Positions 55,935 to 64,000 of a stretch of 64,000 bases of DNA are shown piece by piece. This DNA is from Panorpa germanica (taxonomy: Eukaryota > Arthropoda > Insecta > Mecoptera > Panorpidae), in contig OY783208.1 of NCBI GenBank assembly GCA_963678705.1, forward strand, positions 62,001 through 126,000, given 5' to 3'. Each line of letters starts with the position of its first letter. The first letter of the stretch is position 1. The position numbers and the translations under genes were made by a program. The notes beneath the pieces are model-generated. The model had not been told where the DNA came from. It did no database searches and was given only the letters and a program-made list of their open reading frames with translations.

Positions 55935-58822
55935 TTAAACAAACATCCAAATAATGCGCAAAAAGGTCCAGACTATCAAACACAAGAGGCTGTACTTAAT
56001 AAAATAATGCAGAATCATAAATCTGAAAGAATAAGTTATCGTGTATAATGGGTTGCATGAAATCAGGCGTTTAAATCACATAACTTGGTCGACTGTCTCG
56101 ATATAATAAAAGTATATCTACTAAATAGAATTTGATAAAATTTAAGTATGTTGTTAATATAAGTGTCTTTAATAAAATGACAAAGTTTCACAAGTTTTGA
56201 TCAGCTGTGAGGCGAGATATTAATAATTAAAGTGCGTATATGCTAACCCTGCAATATATAAAAAGGGGAGGCATTGTTTTAACGCATATCTCAAGAACGG
56301 TTGTGCAGACCTTAAAACAAATTTTAATATGTTGTAGAGAAATAAATAAGGCACATTTTCACTGCTTTTTTATATTGTTTGAATTAGTAAAAGAGAAATG
56401 AACCCTTAAATGAATACCTTACTCGAAAAACGAAAACAAAAAAATTCTTAATGCGTAGAAACATTAACTTGATCTTTATCTATAAACTTCTTAAAGACAT
56501 TTTCTAGTCTTGTTGTATTTGAGTGGTTATTAAGTGATAAGAAGAGGTTCTTACTTCTGTTGCTTCGTTTTCGCTTCGTGGATTGAGTCCGTGCTTTCTT
56601 TAAACAGGTAAAGTCTGTTTCCGGCCACGCAAGCCTCCAGGAAGGTCTCCCAATTTATAGATTCCACGTTAAAATGAAACAGGCTTTGATCTTTAAGCGA
56701 CAGTTTGCCCCAGAGGTCCTGTAAGAAATGTTGGGAAGAAGAAATGTCATCTTTAGCTAAGAACGCAACCTCACAATAATACTAACAGCAGAATTATATT
56801 CTATTAACGTTTTAATTACATAAGGTGAGGTTATATTAATCAATAAGGATACTACTTAATAATAATTACATAAATTTAGTAGTTAATTTATTAATTATGG
56901 ATATAATAATAGTTTCAATTTTTATTTACGCATAGTGCTACATCTAGCGACAATTAAAGTAACTACATATGTATGAATCTTTGCTATCTATACCTGAACA
57001 TTACGATCTGAGAATTTCCACTCATTTATGCAGAAATAAGCTATGACTCCAACAAATTTGTTAATTTTCTTGTAAGCTTTCAACAATCTGTAAAAAATAT
57101 GTTTCCTGTAGTTTAATTTCTTTATGAAAAGAACATAAGACTGACAAAACTGACTTTGGTTTTCCGCCAGTTATACAAAGGCCTGCATCAAAGATGGCGC
57201 CGGGAATTAAATGCATCAGGAAGTGATAAATGTAGAACAAAGGTAAACTAGATGTCTGCGTCATAGTGTAGTACCAAATCCCGGCTAAAAATGGCGCCCT
57301 CCGTCCAAATTTCAAACTGTACGAATTGTAATCCCCCCAAATTAACGGATTTCTGCAACTGGTTACAAAGTTGTAGACAGGGGGCTCCTTGTACCTGTAA
57401 CTATCCTCAGGAAGTCAAATACACATAACCTTAGTTTTATAAAAAGTGTTTTTCAAGAAATGTTAGGGGATTTACTGATATTTGGCGACATCCCAAGCCG
57501 AGGCGATCAAAGCATTGACAGCATAGTCTACTGGCACAACATTGGCGCTAACTTTTGCATCTGTGTGCATTGTACGAAGAAGACCTGCTCCAGTAGCGGC
57601 GTTTACCCCTACAGGCCCGTAGAAATTGTCAATCCATCCAGGGACGGGCTCCTTGTACGTTGAAATGACTAAATAGCAAGAAGACGTGGTTAAAATCGGC
57701 TTAAAACAACCTTAAACATTAGTTTTCTAACCTATTGCGGGCCTGAACATCGCCAGAGGCAGCCCCTTGCCTAATTTGAGCACCACATCCTCGGCGGCAC
57801 ATTTCGTGAACGCATAAGTATTAGGCCACTTCCCAATGACCCTGAAACAGAAATTTCACTACTTTAGTTGTCAGTTTCACCGGTAGATGCCACTCACTGG
57901 TAATAGCTGCACTGCACTCACTGTGGCGTTATTTTCCCCATCAAGTCCTCATCGCAGCATTCCGCCATTTTGATTAGATTTTCCCCGGTGATTCCCGGTT
58001 CATAGAATTTCTCGTCAATTTCCTTAAGGTTACAGTTGGCGTACGCTGTGGACACGTGTACTACCGCCTGTAAGCAACACGTGGACTTGTTTACACTGTT
58101 GTTAAGTTAGACTAGTCCACAAGGTCGGGTCTAGGTACTCCACCTTTAGTCCAGGCATGTCTCTGCACAAGCTAAGGACCTCCTTTGTGCCAGAGACGTT
58201 AATGGCGACTGCAATCTTCAAGTTTTCGTCGAACCTGACAGTGGCGGCCCCGTGGAACACCACGGACACGGTCTTCGTGATGGTGACACGATCCTCTGCA
58301 GAAATCCCGAGCCCCGGGAGTGCGCAGTCGCCGTTGATGCCGACGATCTTCTGACGGAACCACGGGACTTCCTTCTTGAGACGTTCAAACACCTGTGGGG
58401 GGCGAAGGGGCTTTTTTGAACACCTTATCGCCAACAAACAAGTACCCTAAGTCCCCTAGGACTTACCACGTCTTGGAAGAGCTCTTCTACTCGGGCCTCC
58501 ATGTCCTTACCCTTCTTGGGGCGCACTAGGAGGTACAGACTGCCGATCTTTGGACAGGTCCGTAACAACTTGTCGATGAGGACTGTGAACAATTGCAATT
58601 TAAACTGATATTACTGATTACTTTGCTTAGAAAAAGGATAACGAAATCATGAATTACTTTTTCCAAAGAATCCTGTAGCTCCTGTGATTAGGACGGATCT
58701 CTGGCCGAAGAATTCCTGGATGGGAGTTCCTGGAATCAAAAACATTTTTATTAAACAGGAACTTAAACTTTTTCAGCTCTTTACTTACCATCTTCTGTGC
58801 TTGCATTTCCTAGATTCGACAT
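55935..58822 (-). CDS. Fatty acyl-CoA reductase, complete (FAR-5; 11 exons, 501 aa)
   Basis: Exons in transcript order: 58789-58822, 58658-58729, 58467-58582, 58144-58392, 57922-58067, 57732-57841, 57476-57668, 57155-57394, 56994-57087, 56555-56718, 55935-56022. They total 1506 nt; every exon has the same length as in FAR-4. Starts MSNLGNASTED. Seen: TGATGFFG (27-34), AVVHVSTAYANC, YAFTK (Y215, K219), PVPGWIDNFYGP, HFLMHLIPGAIFD, AYKKINKFVG, DLWGKLSLKDQ, INWETFL, and a C-terminal anchor ILHYFIKYSLLCLIVWTFLR. Exons 3-6 and their introns are nearly identical to FAR-4, whereas exons 7-11 and the outer introns differ clearly, so the copies probably exchanged sequence. It shares the weak exon 4 donor AAG|GTGGAG. 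Gene spacing is compact (intron sizes mostly under 150 bp) except the last intron (532 bp). Confidence 0.95.
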
Positions 58823-58945
58823 TTTCAAATTGTAGTTAGTACCGTTCGTTTCCAAAGTGAGTTGAGCTGATAAATGCGTAGCCTTTACAATTCGTACAGA
58901 TACTTCCGCATATTTCAGACTTGAACTAGACGCAATGAGATAAGG

Positions 58946-58960
58946 TCGCCACCTTTTATA
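58946..58960 (-). promoter_or_regulatory. TATA box of FAR-5
   Basis: Minus-strand TATAAAAGGTGGCGA (58946-58960), the same core as at FAR-4, about 130 bp before the ATG. Conservation of both the TATA box and the following GGTGGCG suggests a shared core promoter retained after duplication. Confidence 0.7.
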
Positions 58961-59560
58961 ATAGAGGACACGCTAACACACAATGGCGCATGTCAATCAA
59001 ACTCCGACACATAAATTAATTAATATCGTGTTCCAGAGGCGAATTAATATAACTGGGGCCCTAAGTATCCGTAAATATTTTTTAAGCGGTAAAATTTAAC
59101 GGGGCGCTTAAATTATTTTTATACGATGCGAATTTTGCATTAAGGGGTATTTCTGTCAACCCAGTGGTGATTTTTAGCCCTGCTTTCAAAGACATAAGAA
59201 AACGAGGAAGTGATAATATTTATCTTCGTATCTCAAAAAGTAGACCTGACTAAACTGGATTTTGAACCCAAAAGTTACCAAAAACAGTACCAATATATGT
59301 GTTGTGGGATGCAATGTTTGTAGGCCAGGGTGTCCCAAAATTCAACAATAAGCGAGCACCAGAGGGTAGTCTTGCTCATGACTACACGAAAAAAAAATTT
59401 ATCCCATTTTGTTTAAAAATTACAAAAAAAAAAAATTTTTTTTGAAAATTGAAACACCTTAAGTTGTTTTTAACTACCAAAACCACAATTTTGCAGATAT
59501 TTCGAATTTTTTATCGGCAACCTAAATAGCACTGCTATCCATCACAACCATTAAAAAACC
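58961..59560. other. FAR-5 upstream region
   Basis: 59025-59080 (GTTCCAGAGGCGAATTAATA, ACTGGGGCCC) resembles 54110-54150 upstream of FAR-4 (GTTCCAGAGGTGGATTAAGT, ACTGGGGCCT), so duplicated promoter-distal DNA extends at least this far. Beyond that, A- and T-runs only. Confidence 0.5.
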
Positions 59561-60294
59561 CAGAATGCTCGTAGTTTTTACACAAAAATCAATCGAAATT
59601 ATTTTTCTCCCTAAAGTTTTAAAAGATTTTTACTTTCAGCCCACTTTAACTCATCGTGGTGTAAAAAAAGAGTATGAACCCACTATGGCAAGTTTTTTTA
59701 AAAATTGGCGCAACTCTTCAGGATTCCAAAATGGTATAATACTCCAGGAAAACTGCAATAAAAAAAAATTATACATACTATTTCTAAACAAGAACCAAGT
59801 TTCACAAATTATTATTGTTGATAGTTATCACTTTTACAACTATAATTAATTATAGTTTATGAATTCTAATTATACATAAAACTAATTATAACTCTTCCTC
59901 CTTTCTCACTGTGTCTTCGCCATCGACCTTCCTTCTCTTGCTCCTCTCATCAGCTTCTTTCTTCTCTCTACTTTCGCAATTCGCCTATTCTCTTATTATT
60001 ATTATTATTTGCAATGTTTTTGCCATTAGGCACTACTTATCATTCTCACTGCTTCTAACAGAAAAAACAGATAAATTTAAACCCCTTCTCCGCCATCCAC
60101 CTCTTCCCTTTACTGCCTCCCTTTAATAACTGCACAATCTTTTTTTCAATTTTTATTTTTTTCTCACATGAAAACTTAATGTGCTCCAGCATTTCTATCT
60201 CTCTCTCGCACCTCCTCTCTCTTTTTCCAGTATCTGCTGCAATTTTCTTCGTTTCACAATCTAAATCTTCCGATTCTCTATATCGATAATTATC
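59561..60294. other. Gene-free DNA with pyrimidine-rich stretch
   Basis: The open frames 59565-59849 and 59911-60126 have no recognisable domain. 59890-60250 is strongly C/T-rich on the plus strand, which explains the serine/leucine-rich second frame. Confidence 0.45.
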
Positions 60295-60893
60295 AATGGG
60301 CTTGTGTCCTATGTCTTAATTTCAATAAAAGTGTACCACATATTGATAAAGTGGGTTACTAGAACTCCTTATATGTTAAGAGATATTAACAATTAAAAAA
60401 GTCATTTTGTCTCTTTAATTATTAAAGGGATTCAACGTTGTACACATTCCAAGTGCATGTGACATCACAACCGCTGCCAACCTTACAGCTCATAAATCTC
60501 TGCTATATGTATTTATATATCAAAATATCAAATATTATTTACAGCTATTTCAAGGAACAATAAAATTCCAATATTATGTCTGCCGTAACAGGGTTAAATA
60601 AAATAAAAACTTATTATTCTTTGACTTGACTTGATTATTTGACTACCAACAGCTACAAAACATTACTACAGCACTGACCTACTCAACAAATAACTGACGT
60701 TAAAATGCATTTCACGTCATACAAATATGGCCGACCATTTCTAGCGCTAAAACTACAATTCAAACTTTTAATTGCTATATCTCCGTCAACATTTAGATAT
60801 TTAATAAAATAGACACGCCAATACACATTTATTAACATCAATTTCAATCAACAATTGAAAAATCGACCACTAAAAATGAGGACACAAGCCCAT
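60295..60893 (+). mobile_element. MITE family A, copy 10 (best complete copy)
   Basis: About 598 bp with perfect 14-bp inverted termini ATGGGCTTGTGTCC and GGACACAAGCCCAT. All interior blocks are present, so it serves as the reference copy for the family in this window. Confidence 0.9.
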
Positions 60894-61595
60894 TTTTACG
60901 TCTTTTCATATTTTCTAGTTCTTCCTGCTATTGAAACGTTTCTATATTTGGAAAGTCTTTGACTTTTTGCTATATGTACAATTGTACTTTCTGTCTGGTT
61001 CAATAGTCAGATAACTCGTAAATGTAACTAAATAAGATTGTAACGCAGATTTGAACAACTTAAACGTTATCTCAAATCTCGCAATATTCGGAGGATTCGT
61101 TACAAAATTTTGACCTGTGAGCAAGATATTAACACCTATAACATATTAAACAAGTATTGTATCTAGTGAAAACTGGTTTGAAACTAATTCCCAGAAACCC
61201 TGAGCTTGAAACCAAAAAAAAAAAATAGTTGAAAAAAAATGACATTTATTTTAAAATTGTCCAAGATAAGTTTTGAAATTTCTAGTTCATGTTTCAGTTC
61301 AAGTTGAAGTTTAAGTTCAAGTTCAATCTTATTTATTATTCAAAGCTAATTACAATAATTAATTTTCGCTTCAGTACGAGGTGTTATTCTAATGAGTGTT
61401 GCGCGGCCTTTTGACCCGTCTCTAAACAATTTGCTAACTTTGCAATTTAAATTCAAGATATTGATAGTCACCCGCCGCCATCTTAGATACATACTGATTA
61501 TTAATGACAGAACAAATTAAATTACCCCTTTTCTAAAGATTGTTTTTCAGATTATTTAAAAATATTTGAAACAATTATGTTCGCTAGGCTTTGAC
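60894..61595. other. Gene-free AT-rich DNA
   Basis: Contains a short run of TTCAAGTT-type repeats (about 61285-61328). No gene. Confidence 0.4.
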
Positions 61596-61599
61596 GTAA

Positions 61600-61812
61600 A
61601 TCGTGCCAAACAGAAATATTTAAAAATCAACCGAAATTACTTTCGTGCCAAACAGAAATATTTAAAAATCAACCGAAATTACTTTTGTGCCAAATAGAAA
61701 TATTTAAAAATCAACCAAAATTACTTTCGTGCCAAACAGAAATATTTAAAAATCAACCGAAATTACTTTCGTGCCAAACAGAAATGTTTAAAAAAAACCG
61801 AAATTACTTTAC
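61600..61812 (+). repeat. 42-bp minisatellite (five units)
   Basis: The CGTGCCAAACAGAAATATTT motif recurs at about 61602, 61644, 61686, 61728 and 61770, each followed by AAAAATCAACCGAAATTACT. The third and last units carry substitutions. Confidence 0.92.
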
Positions 61813-61839
61813 ACTTTAACGTTTTCCTCAACTTTTTAA

Positions 61840-62530
61840 TATGTAATTTAATTGTAAAATTCCCCGCCGAATCCATAACGGAAAACCATTTGCGAATCGG
61901 TTTTTTTTGTTTTACAAGTGTACTATGGGTCATAAGAAAATTTGGAAAATGTATTTTCACGTAGAATTTTCTCCCGAATCCAATGGTGAAAACCATTTTC
62001 AAATTATATTTTATTTTATTTCTTCGAGATGATAGAAGGCCTTGTTAAAAACGATAGAAATGTTAAATTTTTAATTTTAGCGAAAACTAAATTTTCTTCG
62101 TTTCTTCGAGATAATAGAATGTTATAGCCTTGTTAAAAACGATGGAAATATTTAATTTTTAATTTTAGCGAAAACTAAATTTTCTTCATTTCTTCGAGAT
62201 GATAGAAGGTTATACTCTTTTTAAAAATGATGAAAATATTGTATTTACTAAATTTACATTATCATATAAATACTACAGTTCAATTCCAATTTAAAAAACT
62301 ACTAGCGACATCTATTTTTGTAATTACAAACTATAAAGAGACGTTATTTGTGTTGCCTAAGAATCAGGCGTTAAAGTTGCCACAAATTTAATTATTTTGT
62401 GTAAATATTAATTCTTAAAAAAACTAAAACAAAAACTAAATTCTCTGCAATTCTTCGAGATGATAAAAGGTTACACTCTTGTTAAAAACGATGGAAATGT
62501 TAAATTTTGAATTTTTGAAATTTTGAATCC
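61840..62530. repeat. Mixed degenerate repeats before the terminal satellite
   Basis: Two GTAAAATTCCCCGCCGAATC / GTAGAATTTTCTCCCGAATC units (61850-62000) are followed by about 90-bp units. These carry GAAAACTAAATTTTCTTC, TTTCTTCGAGAT(A/G)ATAGAA and TTGTTAAAAACGATGGAAAT (62020-62240), and one more occurs near 62440-62500. No genes. Confidence 0.65.
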
Positions 62531-62544
62531 ACGCGTTTCTGGCT

Positions 62545-63425
62545 TTTATGCGACCGTTTTTTAAATTCATGGCCTTCTTTTTCTAAAACCTTTTTTTGGA
62601 TTTCTTGAATTTTTTTGATGCAGTTATGTTCGCCAGGCTTTAAGTTAAAGAACTGCTTCATTACATTTTAAATATCCACGCGTTTCTGGCTTTTATGCGA
62701 CCTTTTTTAAATTTATGGACTTTTTTTTTCTAAAACTTTTTTTTGGATTTCTTGAATTTTTTTGATGCAGTTATGTTCGCCAGGCTTTAAGTTAAAGAAC
62801 TGCTTCATTACATTTTAAATATCCACGCGTTTCTGGCTTTTATTCGACCTTTTTTAAATTCATGGACTTTTTTTTCTAAAACTTTTTTTTGGATTTCTTG
62901 AATTTTTTTGATGCAGCTATGTTCGCCAGGCTTTAAAATAAAGAACTGCTTCATTACATTTTAAAAAACTAAGCGTGTCTGGATTTTAGGCGACCTTTTT
63001 TAAATCCATGGACTTTTTTTTCTTAATTTTTTTTTTTGATTTATTGAAATATTTTGATGCAGTTATGTTCGTTAGACTTTAAAATAAAGAACTGCTTCAT
63101 TACATTTTAAAAAACTAAGCGTGTCTGGATTTTATGCGACCTTTTTTAAATTCATGGACTTTTTTTTCTTAATTTTTTTTTTGGATTTATTGAAATATTT
63201 TGATGCAGTTACGTTCCTTAGGCTTTAAAATAAAGAACTGCTTCATTACATTTTAAAAAACTAAGCGTGTCTGGATTTTATGCGACCTTTTTTAAATTCA
63301 TGGACTTTTTTTTCTTAATTATTTTTTTGGATTTATTGAAATATTTTGATGCAGTTACGTTTCTTAGACTTTAAAATAAAGAACTACTTTATTACATTTT
63401 AAATATCTACGATTTTCTGGCTTTT
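62545..63425 (+). repeat. Second satellite array, ~146-bp monomers (about 6)
   Basis: The TTGATGCAG motif recurs at about 62617, 62764, 62910, 63055, 63202 and 63348. Monomers share TTCATGGACTTTTTTTT, TTTTTTTGATGCAGTTA and AAGAACTGCTTCATTACATT. The layout matches the FAR-2 intron satellite (ATTCATGGACTTTT ... GATGCAGTTATATTC ... GAACTGC), so the two are diverged subfamilies. Confidence 0.92.
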
Positions 63426-63429
63426 AAAT

Positions 63430-63780
63430 AATTTTAATAAAGTCAAACTTCCAATTTTAAAACGGCGATTATTCGAAAACTTTAAGAGATAATTGAAAAT
63501 GGTTTTTAATTTTGAAATCAGCATTAAAAACTACGCTAAAAAACATATATCATGTGCCAAAATAAAAATTACTTTCTTTGAAAAAGTAAGAAGACTATAG
63601 TCTTCTTACTTTTTCAAAAAAACATTTTTTTTAATTTGGCATATGATATATATTTTCGAACGTAGTTTTTAATGCTGATTTCAAAATTAAAATCCATTTT
63701 CAATTATCTCTTACAGTTTTCGAATAATCGCCGTTTTAAAATTTGATTTTTGACTTTATTAATGTTTACTCAAAAGCCAG
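63430..63780. repeat. Large palindrome at the reversal point of the second satellite
   Basis: Centre at about 63597/63598. The innermost arms GAAAAAGTAAGAAGACTA and TAGTCTTCTTACTTTTTC are perfect; pairing then continues, with some mismatches, for about 160 bp on each side (ATATATCATGTGCCAAA with TTTGGCATATGATATAT; ACGGCGATTATTCGAAAACT with its complement). Confidence 0.9.
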
Positions 63781-64000
63781 AAAATCGTAGATATTAAAAA
63801 TGTACTGAAGCAATTCTTTATTTTAAAGCCTAACGAACATAACTGCATCAAAAAATTTCAGGAAATCCAAAAAAAAAGTTTTAGAAAAGAAAGTCCATGA
63901 ATTTAAAAAAGGTCGCATAAAAGCCAGAAACGCGTGGATATTTAAAATGTAATGAAGCAGTTCTTTAACTTAAAGCCTGGCGAACATAACTGCATCAAAA
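63781..64000 (-). repeat. Second satellite, reversed arm (runs off the window)
   Basis: Reverse-oriented monomers, with AACATAACTGCATCAAAA at about 63836 and again 146 bp later at the window end. The array continues beyond the window. Confidence 0.9.

Noticed and set aside
56460..56515. Alternative last exon of FAR-5 (acceptor ACAAG)
   Set aside because: The product would be short and charged; the exon at 55935-56022 has a good acceptor, a hydrophobic tail and exactly the FAR-4 length.
59911..60126. Serine/leucine-rich 71-aa frame resembling a signal peptide
   Set aside because: Results from a C/T-rich tract; no further exon or domain.

Overview
This is AT-rich eukaryotic DNA with GT-AG introns, AATAAA signals, TATA boxes, satellite DNA and many short inverted-repeat transposons. 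The proteins are insect-type alcohol-forming fatty acyl-CoA reductases (FARs), so an insect is likely. A beetle is a guess from overall character, not something the sequence proves.

The backbone is a cluster of five FAR genes. FAR-1 (755-1175, +) shows only its last two exons. FAR-2 (14964-26787, +) is complete: nine exons, 511 aa. FAR-3 (40708-48118, +) has every exon except the short first one. FAR-4 (49598-53711, -) and FAR-5 (55935-58822, -) are complete tandem duplicates, each with eleven exons and 501 aa. I assembled the exons by hand. The exon lengths sum to whole codons, and corresponding exons in FAR-3, FAR-4 and FAR-5 have the same length almost throughout, which supports the models. 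All the complete genes keep the NAD(P)H-binding TGxTGFxG motif and the catalytic YxxxK (Y215/K219). The only other convincing protein gene is an F-box-like/leucine-rich-repeat gene on the minus strand (37697-38770), between FAR-2 and FAR-3.

Layout: 1-1.2 kb, FAR-1 end; 1.2-14.9 kb, gene-free DNA full of MITEs, repeat fragments and SINE remnants; 15.0-26.8 kb, FAR-2, whose 6.7 kb first intron is filled by a ~147-bp satellite in two opposed arrays (about 20 plus about 24 monomers); 27-37 kb, gene-free, with duplicated segments and MITEs; 37.7-39.5 kb, LRR gene; 40.7-48.1 kb, FAR-3, with introns rich in foldback elements; 48.2-49.1 kb, a TTAA transposon nested inside another inverted-repeat element; 49.6-58.8 kb, FAR-4 and FAR-5; 59-64 kb, minisatellites and a second, diverged satellite that again reverses direction at a palindrome (63.6 kb).

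The FAR proteins would reduce fatty acyl-CoAs to fatty alcohols at ER or peroxisome membranes, as precursors for wax, cuticular lipid or pheromone. The window looks like a locally expanded lipid-enzyme family in which copies diverge, lose or gain introns and exchange sequence, on a background of heavy small-transposon activity. The strongest leads are the transcribed inverted satellite in FAR-2 intron 1 (a possible long-hairpin RNA source), the probable gene-conversion tract between FAR-4 and FAR-5, and the paired reversals of related satellites. I saw no tRNA or rRNA genes, CRISPR arrays or bacterial features.
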